DNA from: Bacteroidales bacterium
GTDB taxonomy: Bacteria > Bacteroidota > Bacteroidia > Bacteroidales > GCA-2748055
Length of the DNA: 64,000 nt
Reading direction: 5' to 3'
Assembly (NCBI GenBank): GCA_023138875.1
Contig: JAGLOO010000052.1
Span: 16,211 to 80,210, forward strand
Shown here: positions 52,199-61,010 of the stretch, piece after piece
Layout of the letters: every line of letters begins with the position of its first letter
Position numbering within the stretch: position 1 is the first letter of the stretch
Program-made: the position numbers and the translations under genes
Notes under the pieces: model-generated
What the model saw: only the letters and a program-made list of their open reading frames with translations
Databases searched by the model: none
What the model was told of the DNA's origin: nothing

Positions 52199-54439
52199 AT
52201 GACAAGTCGAAGGGATTTTATCAGGATTTCCGGATTGGGAATGGGTGGATTGGCAGTCGGTGCTTCCGGATTCGGGATTGTGAACAACCTTTCCACATCC
52301 CCGCCCAAAGGTTCGGAATTACGCATTGATCCTACCCGCACACCCACATATTGTGAGATCTGTTTCTGGAAGTGTGCCGGGTGGGTCTACAAAAATGAGG
52401 AGGGCAAGATCTGGAAAGTTATAGGAAATGATGATGACCAGCACAGCAATGGCCGATTTTGTCCACGTGGTACCGGAGGACCGGGCATGTATTATGATGA
52501 AGACCGGCTAAAAACCCCTTTGATAAGAACCGAAGAGCGAGGGAAACAGGTGTTTAGGAAAGCCAGCTGGGATGAAGCGTTTGATCACATTGCCGGAAAA
52601 TTAAAAGAAATTGCCGAAGTGCATGGCCCCGAGTGTGTGGCGCTCCTTACCCACGGATCAGGAGGTGAATACTTTTCAACCCTGCTAAAAGGTTTCGGAT
52701 CAGGCAGCATTGCTGCACCCTCCTATGCACAGTGCCGCGGACCCCGTGAAGTGGCATATCATATGACATTTGGCGAAGGAGTGGGCAGCCCCGAGAGGAC
52801 CGACATCAGGGATACCGATTGCCTGGTGCTTATTGGTTCCCACCTTGGTGAAAACATGCACAATGGGCAGGTCCAGGAGATGTCCGACGCCATTGACAAA
52901 GGCGCCTCCATCATCACAGTTGATCCCAGATACAGCATTGCTGCCAGTAAATCAAAATACTGGCTTCCCATCAAACCGGCGACTGACCTGGCGCTCCTGC
53001 TTGCCTGGATCCATGTAATTATCTATGAGGAAAGGTATGACAGGGAATATGTGGAAAAATACACCTATGGTTTTGACCAGCTGAAGGAACATGTGCGAAA
53101 CATGACCCCCGAGTGGGCCTATGGAATCACTACCCTGGCACCAGACCTGATCCGAAAATCTGCAAAGGAGATGGCCGATGCCGCCCCTGCGGTGATCATA
53201 CACCCTGGTCGACACGTTACCTGGTATGGAGATGATACCCAGAGAAGCCGTGCCATGGCCATATTAAATGCCCTGCTGGGTTCATGGGGACGAAGGGGTG
53301 GATTTTATAATCCGGAAACGGTGGAGATCCCCTCCTGGCCGCATCCCCCCTATCCCACTCCACAGAGAACCTGGAAGGATGCATATCCTGACAAATACAA
53401 CCTCGCTTTTGAAACCCTGGCTTCGGGCATCTGTGATGCCACCATACCCGAGCTAAGTGAAGCATGTAACTTCAAAGGATGGATTGTCAACGGCACCAAC
53501 CTGCTGAAGACCATCCCCGATTCCAGGAAAGTGATTGAAGCCATCCAGAACCTGGATCTGCTGGTGGTGGTCGATACCATGCCCATGGCGATCACCGGAT
53601 GGGCCGATGTGGTATTGCCGGAGTGTACCTACCTGGAAAGGTATGATACCATCAGGGACAGTCCGCACCGGAAACCGGCCATTGCCCTAAGAATGCCAGC
53701 TGCAGAACCGATGTATGACTCAAAACCAGCCTACTGGATGGCCAAGGAACTTTCTAAACGACTTGGACTGAAAGATTACTTCAGCTGGAATTCCATCGAA
53801 GAGATGCTCGACTGGCAATTCAAGCAGGTGGGCACATCACTGGAAGAGATGAAACGGATCGGGGTTAAAACTTTTGAACGCTCCTATGATGACCTCTACT
53901 TCCAGCAAGGAGAAGATGTGGAGTTCTATACCAATACAGGGAAAATCGAATTGTACAGCACCTCCCTGGCTGCGGAAGGATTTGATCCGCTCCCGGTCTA
54001 TACACCCCATGAAGAACCACCTGAAGGCTTTTACCGTTTGAACTACGGCCGGGCCCCGGCACACACATTCGGCCGGACCGCCAACAACGCCCTTCTAAAA
54101 GATATCATGGAAGAGAATACAGTCTGGATCAATCCAAAAGTGGCCGGTATCTGGGGAATTGAGAACGGACAGTATGTCTATCTCGAAAACCAGGACGGAG
54201 TCAGGTCCTCTTTCCCGATAAGGGCCCGGGTCACTGAGAGGATCCGGTGGGACAGTGTCTATATGGTTCATGGTTTCGGGCATACCAATAAGCTACTATC
54301 GAGGGCTTATGGCAAAGGGGCCAGTGATTCAGAACTGATTACAAAAGTCCATGTGGACCCTATCATGGGAGGAACAGGAATGAGGGGTAATTTTGTCACC
54401 TTCAAGTTTGAACCAGCAAAAACCGAAGCCGAGTCATGA
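52199..54439 (+). CDS. Tat-exported molybdopterin oxidoreductase, polysulfide/thiosulfate reductase type (catalytic subunit)
   Basis: A 746-residue DMSO-reductase-family subunit. The twin-arginine signal is SRRDFIRISGLGMGGLAV. A [4Fe-4S] site is present as C52-x2-C55-x3-C59-x28-C88. The probable Mo ligand is Cys in SYAQCRGPREVAYH near residue 178, as in PsrA/PhsA-type enzymes. The bis-MGD-binding segments VLIGSHLGENMHNGQ and IHPGRHVTWYGDD are present, and the C-terminal MGD-binding domain holds RLNYGRAPAHTFGRTANN. Its stop overlaps the Fe-S subunit start by 4 bases. The following YeeE/YedE and rhodanese-like genes support a sulfur substrate (polysulfide, thiosulfate or tetrathionate). Confidence 0.87.
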   Translation: MTSRRDFIRISGLGMGGLAVGASGFGIVNNLSTSPPKGSELRIDPTRTPTYCEICFWKCAGWVYKNEEGKIWKVIGNDDDQHSNGRFCPRGTGGPGMYYDEDRLKTPLIRTEERGKQVFRKASWDEAFDHIAGKLKEIAEVHGPECVALLTHGSGGEYFSTLLKGFGSGSIAAPSYAQCRGPREVAYHMTFGEGVGSPERTDIRDTDCLVLIGSHLGENMHNGQVQEMSDAIDKGASIITVDPRYSIAASKSKYWLPIKPATDLALLLAWIHVIIYEERYDREYVEKYTYGFDQLKEHVRNMTPEWAYGITTLAPDLIRKSAKEMADAAPAVIIHPGRHVTWYGDDTQRSRAMAILNALLGSWGRRGGFYNPETVEIPSWPHPPYPTPQRTWKDAYPDKYNLAFETLASGICDATIPELSEACNFKGWIVNGTNLLKTIPDSRKVIEAIQNLDLLVVVDTMPMAITGWADVVLPECTYLERYDTIRDSPHRKPAIALRMPAAEPMYDSKPAYWMAKELSKRLGLKDYFSWNSIEEMLDWQFKQVGTSLEEMKRIGVKTFERSYDDLYFQQGEDVEFYTNTGKIELYSTSLAAEGFDPLPVYTPHEEPPEGFYRLNYGRAPAHTFGRTANNALLKDIMEENTVWINPKVAGIWGIENGQYVYLENQDGVRSSFPIRARVTERIRWDSVYMVHGFGHTNKLLSRAYGKGASDSELITKVHVDPIMGGTGMRGNFVTFKFEPAKTEAES

Positions 54440-54969
54440 GATACGCAATGGCCATAGATACTAAAAAATGTGTCGGCTGCAGCGATTGCGTTGTTTCCTG
54501 TCAGACCGAAAACGATGTACCCATCGGCTATTGCCGGGACTGGGTGGTTGAAGTCACAGACGGCACCTATCCCCAGCTTGAGATAGAGATCCGGTCGGAG
54601 CGGTGCAACCAGTGTGACAATTCTCCCTGCGTTAGATGCTGTCCCACAGGTGCCAGTCACTACGCCGAGGGAGGAATTGTCCTTGTCACCCCCAACAAAT
54701 GCATTGGCTGTGGAGCATGCATTACTTCATGTCCCTATGATGCCCGCTATGCTCATCCTGATGGATATGTGGACAAATGCACCTTCTGCATCCACAGGAT
54801 CAAGAAAGGACTGGAGCCAGCCTGTGTGGCTGCCTGTCCGACCAAATGCATGTACTTTGGAGACCTGGATGATCCCAACAGCAAGGTATCGGAGGTACTG
54901 AAGAAAAGAAAATGGAAAACCCTGATCCCCGAAGCCGGCACCGAACCCCAATTGTATTTCCTTATTTAG
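54436..54969 (+). CDS. Four-cluster ferredoxin-like subunit (PsrB/PhsB/NrfC type)
   Basis: A 177-residue electron-transfer subunit with four sets of cysteines: CVGCSDCVVSCQTEND, CNQCDNSPCVRCCP, CIGCGACITSCPYDA and CTFCIHRIKKGLEPACVAAC. This is the standard subunit B of DMSO-reductase-family respiratory enzymes, carrying electrons between the membrane quinone subunit and the catalytic subunit. It has no signal peptide of its own and is expected to be exported in complex with the Tat substrate. The start codon overlaps the previous stop (ATGA). Confidence 0.93.
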   Translation: MRYAMAIDTKKCVGCSDCVVSCQTENDVPIGYCRDWVVEVTDGTYPQLEIEIRSERCNQCDNSPCVRCCPTGASHYAEGGIVLVTPNKCIGCGACITSCPYDARYAHPDGYVDKCTFCIHRIKKGLEPACVAACPTKCMYFGDLDDPNSKVSEVLKKRKWKTLIPEAGTEPQLYFLI

Positions 54970-54976
54970 AATAACC

Positions 54977-55918
54977 ATGAGAGAAGAAATCATCGTAAGC
55001 GGACGCGCCAATCCCCTGATTGATCCTCACCTGCATATCTGGCACTGGCAGATCCCTCTTTACTTATTTCTGGGAGGACTGGCGGCCGGCATCCTTTTTT
55101 TCGCAGGATTGTATACCATCTTGGGAAAGGAAAAGGAATATCCGACTGCTGTGAGACTGGCACCTCATATCGTTCCGTTTGTCCTGATCATCGGCCTGTT
55201 CGCACTGTTTCTTGATTTGAAGCACAAATTGTATTTCTGGCGGTTATATACCACCATCCGCCTTGAATCACCAATGTCCTGGGGCGCCTGGGTATTGATG
55301 CTGGTAACCCCTCTTTCGTTTATCTGGTCGGCCATCCACATCAAAGAAATATTTCCAAAGTGGAACTGGAAGTTTAAGATACTCATCTTCCTGAATGAGT
55401 TCTTCACGAAGTATAAATTGGCCATTGCCTGGGTCATGGCCATTTCCTCGGTCATCCTGGGTGTTTACACCGGTATCCTTTTCTCCGCTTTCAATGCACG
55501 GCCACTCTGGAACACCTCCATCCTGGGCCCGCTTTTCCTTGCCTCAGGACTATCGGCGGGGGCTGCGGTGATCATGTTGTTTTCAAAGAACCACCATGAG
55601 CGAACCACTTTTTCAAAGATCGACATCACCATCATCGTGGTTGAACTGTTCCTGATCATTCATATGTTCATGGGATTCCTGGCAAGTACGGAGGTCCAGA
55701 TCAAGGCTGCTGAGCTTTTCCTGGGTGGCCCGTATACCGCCTCTTTCTGGATCTTCGTGGTCATCCTCGGGATGATCATCCCGGTCATCCTGGAAGTCCT
55801 GGAACTGAAAAAATATAAAATTCCCGTTTTGATTCCTGCAACCCTTGTCCTGTTCGGCAGTCTGATGCTCAGGTTCCTCATTTCATTTGCAGGACAGGAA
55901 AGCAGATGGCTCTATTAA
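54977..55918 (+). CDS. NrfD/PsrC-type membrane quinone subunit
   Basis: A 313-residue integral membrane protein with about eight helices. It opens with HLHIWHWQIPLYLFLGGLAA, the conserved W-x-IPLYLFLGGLAAG pattern of NrfD/PsrC, and also has DLKHKLYFWRLYTTIRLESP (the typical first-periplasmic-loop region) and SPMSWGAWVLML. It anchors the complex and exchanges electrons with menaquinol without heme. It is the third gene of the oxidoreductase operon, 7 bases after the Fe-S subunit. Confidence 0.92.
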   Translation: MREEIIVSGRANPLIDPHLHIWHWQIPLYLFLGGLAAGILFFAGLYTILGKEKEYPTAVRLAPHIVPFVLIIGLFALFLDLKHKLYFWRLYTTIRLESPMSWGAWVLMLVTPLSFIWSAIHIKEIFPKWNWKFKILIFLNEFFTKYKLAIAWVMAISSVILGVYTGILFSAFNARPLWNTSILGPLFLASGLSAGAAVIMLFSKNHHERTTFSKIDITIIVVELFLIIHMFMGFLASTEVQIKAAELFLGGPYTASFWIFVVILGMIIPVILEVLELKKYKIPVLIPATLVLFGSLMLRFLISFAGQESRWLY

Positions 55919-55937
55919 GTAATTAATCAATGATCCA

Positions 55938-56480
55938 ATGATGAATACATCTCAACAAAAAACCAAAACCAAAACCAGGTACATCAATCCCTACCTGGGT
56001 GGGGTATTGCTCGGACTGGTTCTTATTGCCGCTAATTTTATCTCCGGAAGGGGACTGGGGGCCAGCGGGGCCGCCAAAAGCACCATTGTCGCAGCAGTTG
56101 AAACGGTTAGTCCGAAACATGCTGAGAATGCTACCTTCTACAAGGAGTACAGCGCTTCGCATCCTGAAGGTCCCATGAAGGCATGGCTGGTTTTCCAGAT
56201 GCTGGGTGTGATCGCCGGGGCATTCTTATCTGGAGCGGTCTTTAACCGGCTGAAACTCAAAGTCGAGCACTCACCTAAGATCACATCCAGGAAAAGGATC
56301 ATTTTTGCGATCCTGGGAGGCATCCTGTTTGGATTTGGGTCCCAGCTGGGAAGGGGGTGCACCAGCGGCTCTGCGTTAAGCGGAATGGCTGTACTATCCT
56401 ACGGTGGATTTATCTCCATGGCCTTTATATTCGGAACAGCTTATGCACTGGCCTATTTTGTAAGAAAAAACTGGATCTAA
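55938..56480 (+). CDS. YeeE/YedE-family half-transporter (first copy)
   Basis: A 180-residue membrane protein with about five helices. The functional motif GSQLGRGCTSGSALSGMAVL contains the conserved Cys. In YeeE proteins cysteines of this kind relay thiosulfate through the membrane. Full-length YeeE has two such repeats; here they are separate genes, as in the PmpA/PmpB-like arrangement. The N-terminus starts MMNTSQQKTKTKTRYINPYL. It follows the NrfD gene by 19 bases, so the two are probably one transcript. Confidence 0.88.
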   Translation: MMNTSQQKTKTKTRYINPYLGGVLLGLVLIAANFISGRGLGASGAAKSTIVAAVETVSPKHAENATFYKEYSASHPEGPMKAWLVFQMLGVIAGAFLSGAVFNRLKLKVEHSPKITSRKRIIFAILGGILFGFGSQLGRGCTSGSALSGMAVLSYGGFISMAFIFGTAYALAYFVRKNWI

Positions 56481-56498
56481 CTATTTATTATTTAAACC

Positions 56499-57089
56499 AT
56501 GGCACCATTAATCGTTAACGATATAATTTCACAAAACACCAACTTCTTCCTTGCCTTCCTCATCGGCATGGGTTTCGGTTTCATCCTGGAAAGCAGTGGC
56601 TTTTCTTCCAGCAGAAAACTGGTGGGAGTATTCTACGGGTATGATACCGTGGTGTTGAAGGTGTTCTTTACAGCTGCGATCACCGCAATGCTGGGGTTGC
56701 TATTCTTAAGCCTGTTCAACTGGATCGACCTGGACATGGTCTATATCAATCCGACTTATCTCTATTCCACCATTGCAGGAGGAATTATCATGGGGGCAGG
56801 ATTTATCCTTGGTGGTTTTTGTCCGGGTACCAGTTTCTGCGCCGCCTCCATTGGTAAAATCGATGCCATGTTTTTCATCGCTGGCATGTTCCTGGGAGTA
56901 TTTATCTTTGCAGAAGGTTATCCCCTGTGGGAAGGATTCTATAAAGCAAAATTTATGGGGATCCCCACCCTCAGTCAGGTACTCGGGTTGAAGGATGGCA
57001 TTGTGGTCCTTGGCATTATCATAGTAGCCTTAGGAATGTTCTGGGTTGGTGAATGGGCCGAATCCTGCTTCCCCCGGGAAGAGTATTAA
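56499..57089 (+). CDS. YeeE/YedE-family half-transporter (second copy)
   Basis: A 196-residue membrane protein with about five helices. It carries GFILESSGFSSSRKLVGVFY, and the second-repeat motif LGGFCPGTSFCAASIGKIDA with two Cys. It is the partner of the preceding gene; together they would form a complete sulfur-compound importer. It begins 18 bases after the first half. The final segment reads FWVGEWAESCFPREEY. The transported species, thiosulfate or another sulfane-sulfur compound, is inferred from the family. Confidence 0.9.
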   Translation: MAPLIVNDIISQNTNFFLAFLIGMGFGFILESSGFSSSRKLVGVFYGYDTVVLKVFFTAAITAMLGLLFLSLFNWIDLDMVYINPTYLYSTIAGGIIMGAGFILGGFCPGTSFCAASIGKIDAMFFIAGMFLGVFIFAEGYPLWEGFYKAKFMGIPTLSQVLGLKDGIVVLGIIIVALGMFWVGEWAESCFPREEY

Positions 57090-57107
57090 CAATAAAATTT
57101 TTTAAGG

Positions 57108-57731
57108 ATGAAACCAAGACTTTATTTAGCACTCATTATTATCCCACTGGGAATGATCATGGCAGCCATTCCGCAGAATACTACCCATCCCTACAAACTA
57201 ACTCCGGATGAACTACTGGAACACGTGAACAGCGGAATGCAATATTTTTCTCCCGATGAAATTGCCGATATGATTATCAACAAAGATCCCTCACTGTTGC
57301 TGATCGATGTACGCGGAGAGGATGAATATGAGGTATTCCACCTGCCAGGCGCTATTAATATTCCCATGTCTGCGTTGCTTGAAGATCAGTGGAAAGACTA
57401 CCTGAACCAGGACATCCGGCTCAATGTTTTCTATTCCAATAGTACGGTCAATGCGAACCAGGCTTGGATGTTGACTATGCAACTGGGATATGAAAATAAC
57501 TATGTATTGCAGGGAGGGCTCAACTACTGGGTGGAGACCATCATGAACCCCGCACCACCCGAAGCAACCAGTCCCAACGAGGAGATCGCCAAATATAATT
57601 TCCGAAAAGGCGCGGGCATGGCCCTGGGTGGAGGAACTGCTGTGGATATGTCCGCCTCCGGTCAACCCGCCCCGGAATTACCTAAGATCGCACCACGACC
57701 TAAGAAGAAACGGGTACAGGGAGGTTGTTAA
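57108..57731 (+). CDS. Exported rhodanese-fold protein with serine at active site and C-terminal GGC
   Basis: A 207-residue protein. An N-terminal hydrophobic segment (LYLALIIIPLGMIMAAIP) acts as signal or anchor. The rhodanese fold spans ~45-150 (LLLIDVRGEDEYEVFHLPGA, INIPMSALLED). The catalytic-loop cysteine is absent: the loop reads VFYSNSTVNANQAW near residue 107. The only Cys is the last residue, in a basic tail ending KKKRVQGGC. A terminal GGC recalls the carrier arm of SoxY (GGCGG), though no homology is claimed. It is the last gene of the sulfur run, 18 bases after the second YeeE gene. The ATG follows TTAAGG. Confidence 0.85.
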   Translation: MKPRLYLALIIIPLGMIMAAIPQNTTHPYKLTPDELLEHVNSGMQYFSPDEIADMIINKDPSLLLIDVRGEDEYEVFHLPGAINIPMSALLEDQWKDYLNQDIRLNVFYSNSTVNANQAWMLTMQLGYENNYVLQGGLNYWVETIMNPAPPEATSPNEEIAKYNFRKGAGMALGGGTAVDMSASGQPAPELPKIAPRPKKKRVQGGC

Positions 57732-57752
57732 TGATCACCTGATCTCCCCTTC

Positions 57753-58685
57753 TCATCTCAATCCATCCTGCCAGCTTGAGGCAACCTCTAATACCTTATC
57801 TTTTATCTCATGTGGAGTTGGATTCAGCTCCTTGCTTGTGAAATTGCCATTATTAATATCAATACGGTCAAATACCTGCTTATATAGATTATAGATCATA
57901 TGCAGGCTTAAAAGATACCGGCTGCTCAATTTTGTTGATAGATTCTGTAATTCATGAAGCGCCTTTTCACCGTAACTCTGTGCATGATAACAGTATTCCC
58001 TTATGACCTCACGGAACGAATCAGTTACAGGACCTCCATTTGCTATTTCCTTTAAATCGGAAGGGATAAGATTATTTCTCTTAAGTATATCAACAGCGAA
58101 ATAATTCAAATTATTCCGTTGATCCTCCTGAAAATCACGTATAATATGTACAATATAGCTGAAGATAGCACATGGCCTTGCCACTTGAACAACATCAAAA
58201 TCAGGAGAGTTGTATTCATTATTTTCCTCGGAAAGACAACATAAATGTACAAATACTGATGCGGGAGCAACAGAAGCCCCTTCTGCATAATCCATGAATT
58301 CTTCTAAAGTGGAAAATCCATTATGATTAATATCGTAAAGCATTGACTTTGCAAAATTGTGAAAGAGCTGTATTGGAATATTGAACGTTGATATTGTGTC
58401 TGTCAATTCTTTAATAATGGGATCATTATCAGGTATTTTGTCAAGGCATTCTATCCAGCTGTTTACTTTCTCAGTCAGCTCTTGCTTTTCCAAACAGGTA
58501 ATCGCATCATCCTCAGCTTTCCGGTCGTCGATATGATCATCAATCATACGCATAAATCTATAACACACCTTTGCTGCAAAGTATCTCCTTTCGTCCCAAA
58601 ACCTGGCTGCAATCAGGATGTTGGGATGTTTTTCAATATTTTCAAAAGCGATGCTATTGATGATTTTATTTATTTCAGGGTCCAT
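57753..58685 (-). CDS. Phytoene/squalene synthase family protein
   Basis: A 310-residue isoprenoid head-to-head prenyl transferase. The first Asp-rich motif is RMIDDHIDDRK near residue 50 and the second is YIVHIIRDFQEDQRNN near 190, both needed to bind the diphosphates through Mg2+. Its partner directly upstream is a phytoene desaturase-type oxidoreductase, so phytoene or dehydrosqualene synthesis is more likely than squalene for hopanoids. The gene is AT-rich compared with its left neighbours. Confidence 0.87.
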   Translation of the reverse strand: MDPEINKIINSIAFENIEKHPNILIAARFWDERRYFAAKVCYRFMRMIDDHIDDRKAEDDAITCLEKQELTEKVNSWIECLDKIPDNDPIIKELTDTISTFNIPIQLFHNFAKSMLYDINHNGFSTLEEFMDYAEGASVAPASVFVHLCCLSEENNEYNSPDFDVVQVARPCAIFSYIVHIIRDFQEDQRNNLNYFAVDILKRNNLIPSDLKEIANGGPVTDSFREVIREYCYHAQSYGEKALHELQNLSTKLSSRYLLSLHMIYNLYKQVFDRIDINNGNFTSKELNPTPHEIKDKVLEVASSWQDGLR

Positions 58686-58693
58686 GTTACCGA

Positions 58694-60184
58694 TTATGAA
58701 TTTCTGAATGTTCTCTCAATTCGCTCTGAAACCAGTTTTGCAGAAGTTAATGACAGGGGCATTCCGCTTCCGGGCTGTGTACTTCCACCCACAAAATACA
58801 AATTCCTGTACTTTTTGTGCTGGTTGCCTGGTCGTAAAAACCCCATTTGTAGTAAATTATGGCCCAAGCTGCCAAAAGTGCCTCCCCTGGTAAGGTTGAA
58901 TTCCGATTTCCATGTTGCCGGGGTATAGCATATTTCAAATTTAATATGTTTCTCAAAGTCCCTCAACCCTTCTTCTTCAAATCTTTTCATAATGGCATTT
59001 CGTGCCTGTTCTTTTAATTCTTCCCAATCATAGGTTTTTTGATCGGTAATATTTCCGGTGTGAACTATAGCGGTTATTGAATCCTGATTCTCCGGTGCGG
59101 CAGTATTATCTGATCTGACCGGGGAATGCACATAAATAGATGGCTCATCCGGAAAGGATTTATTCCTGAAAACTGTTTCACAGCTCTCTTTATGCTTACC
59201 TGAAACAAAAACAGTGTGTTGCTCAAGCTGTGGATACACCTTGTCAACACCCCAGTGAAAAACGACGGCCGAACATGAGTACTTTAGCCTGTTAAGATAT
59301 TTGGCCTTTCTGTTCCCGGGTAATAAATTGTTGTAAACATATGGTAAATCAGCATTTGAAACAATGATATCGGCCGGGTGAAACGATCCATCCTTCAGAA
59401 TAACTCCATTTGCCTGGTTGTTGTTGACTTCTATTTTAGTCACAGGAGAATTTAAAAATACCTTCACATCATGCTCTTTTGCAGCAGAAAGCAACCTTTC
59501 TGCAATTTTATGCATTCCGCCTTTTGGAAAAAATACTCCATCGGCGAGTTCCATAAATGGCAGGAAGAGATACATACCGGAGGCAGTAAAAGGATTTTGT
59601 CCCAGGTACAAATTCTGAAAAGTGAATAAAGCACGCAGTTCCTCAGTTTTAAAATACCTGCTAATGTATTTATAATGGTTATGAAATGCCTTATACCTGA
59701 ATAGAAGAAAGGGATATTTCAGGAGTGAAAAATCAAAGAAATTGAAATAATTACGATCGATTAGCTGCATCGATTTTTCATATACATAGAATCCCTTGCC
59801 CATTAATTTTAAAAACCTGCCATAACTGCCGTTCTCGAGTTCTTCAAATTGCTTCTGCAGTTTTGCCAGGTCAGATGTAAACAATATTTCTTTACTCCCT
59901 GGAAACTTAACTTTATATATAGGATCTATCCGGTACAGCTTCAATTCATCAGTCAGGCTTTTCCCCACTGCCGAAAATGTCTTTTCATAGACACCTGGCA
60001 TCATCAAAAAAGTGGCCCCAATATCAAATCTGTGGCCATCTTTAACGTATTTTCCACATCTCCCTCCGGGATAGGCGTTTTTTTCGAATATCGTAACATT
60101 ATAACCTTGACAGGCAAGATATCCGGCAGTAGCTATGCCTCCAATACCTGCTCCGATGATTATTACATTTTTTCTTTTATCCAT
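58694..60184 (-). CDS. Phytoene desaturase family oxidoreductase (CrtI/CrtN-like)
   Basis: A 496-residue FAD-dependent desaturase. The N-terminal dinucleotide-binding motif is VIIIGAGIGGIATAGYLACQ with FEKNAYPGGRCG, and the C-terminal carotenoid motif is YFVGGSTQPGSGMPLSLTSA. It removes hydrogens from phytoene or dehydrosqualene during carotenoid synthesis. The ATG at 60184 is used, preceded by GGAGGAG at about 13 bases; a longer frame starts with TTG. It is followed 8 bases later by the synthase gene. No ketolase, cyclase or regulator gene is next to the pair. Confidence 0.9.
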   Translation of the reverse strand: MDKRKNVIIIGAGIGGIATAGYLACQGYNVTIFEKNAYPGGRCGKYVKDGHRFDIGATFLMMPGVYEKTFSAVGKSLTDELKLYRIDPIYKVKFPGSKEILFTSDLAKLQKQFEELENGSYGRFLKLMGKGFYVYEKSMQLIDRNYFNFFDFSLLKYPFLLFRYKAFHNHYKYISRYFKTEELRALFTFQNLYLGQNPFTASGMYLFLPFMELADGVFFPKGGMHKIAERLLSAAKEHDVKVFLNSPVTKIEVNNNQANGVILKDGSFHPADIIVSNADLPYVYNNLLPGNRKAKYLNRLKYSCSAVVFHWGVDKVYPQLEQHTVFVSGKHKESCETVFRNKSFPDEPSIYVHSPVRSDNTAAPENQDSITAIVHTGNITDQKTYDWEELKEQARNAIMKRFEEEGLRDFEKHIKFEICYTPATWKSEFNLTRGGTFGSLGHNLLQMGFLRPGNQHKKYRNLYFVGGSTQPGSGMPLSLTSAKLVSERIERTFRNS

Positions 60185-60294
60185 ATGAATTAGAAGCAAT
60201 CTCCTCCAATTGAGTTATTAGCTAGTCCTGAAATAGCTGTTAAATCTAATAAAGTTAACGGAAATTACTTCACTAATTTAGAAACGATCCTATT

Positions 60295-60657
60295 CTATCC
60301 AAGCAGGATCTCAGCATCTATATCCAGCTTCTGATGCATAAGCCTTGCCACCTTCAGGGTGGGTTCCGATTTGCCGGTCATGTATTCGCTGATCCGGGGA
60401 GGGCTTACGCCCAATAGCTTTGCCAGACCTTTCTGGGAGAGTCCCATTTCCGCCATACGCAAACGGATCATTTCAGTGAGGGTAGGTGGCTCTATGGGAT
60501 AATGCTTCTGTTCATATGCTTCCACTAATAATGACAACAATTCAAGTTCAATCATATGTTTATCATTTAATGGCGTATCATTGTCAACCATGGGCAGTAG
60601 CTCTTCAATACGCTCCATGACTTTCTCATACTGTTCTTCACTGCTTATTTCCACCAT
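60295..60657 (-). CDS. higA: HigA-type antitoxin with XRE helix-turn-helix
   Basis: A 120-residue protein. The N-terminal half is acidic and helical (EQYEKVMERIEELLPMVDND); the C-terminal half is an XRE-type HTH (RMAEMGLSQKGLAKLLGVSP, PRISEYMTGKSEPTLKVARL). It would neutralise the toxin encoded 5 bases upstream and repress the operon. The ATG at 60657 is used; a TTG lies 21 bases earlier. The order toxin-antitoxin is characteristic of higBA. Confidence 0.88.
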   Translation of the reverse strand: MVEISSEEQYEKVMERIEELLPMVDNDTPLNDKHMIELELLSLLVEAYEQKHYPIEPPTLTEMIRLRMAEMGLSQKGLAKLLGVSPPRISEYMTGKSEPTLKVARLMHQKLDIDAEILLG

Positions 60658-60662
60658 ATTGT

Positions 60663-60956
60663 TTATATTTCTTTGCAATTTATTTTATCATATTCAGCGT
60701 GTGTTCCTATAAAGCGAATATAGGCCAATTGTTTACCGAATAGTATCTTGACAATTACCCTATACCTGTTCCCTTTGATATTGAAGACATACCTGCAATT
60801 TCCCACATAACCGGTACCAGGGAAAGCTCTTTTTAGAGCATGATGTCCATCAGGCTTTAATCTCTCCAACTTAGTATACCAGGAACTTAAAGCCACTCTG
60901 CAATCGGGATGTACTTTCGTGTAATCTCTTAACCGCTTAAATGATACCACATGCAC
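60663..60956 (-). CDS. higB: HigB-type mRNA interferase toxin
   Basis: A 97-residue basic protein starting at GTG. It has the HigB-family pattern: FKRLRDYTKVHPDCRVALSS, WYTKLERL, FNIKGNRYRVIVKILFGKQL and the end AYIRFIGTHAEYDKIN, which matches the usual YIRFIGTHAEYDKI. Family members cleave mRNA in the ribosome. The start codon is not certain because no ATG is in frame. It lies 5 bases before higA and 54 bases after comM on the same strand. Confidence 0.88.
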   Translation of the reverse strand: MHVVSFKRLRDYTKVHPDCRVALSSWYTKLERLKPDGHHALKRAFPGTGYVGNCRYVFNIKGNRYRVIVKILFGKQLAYIRFIGTHAEYDKINCKEI

Positions 60957-61010
60957 AAATTAATGTATTACAATATTATGAATTTTATTTTGTATTTCAA
61001 AACATCAAGG

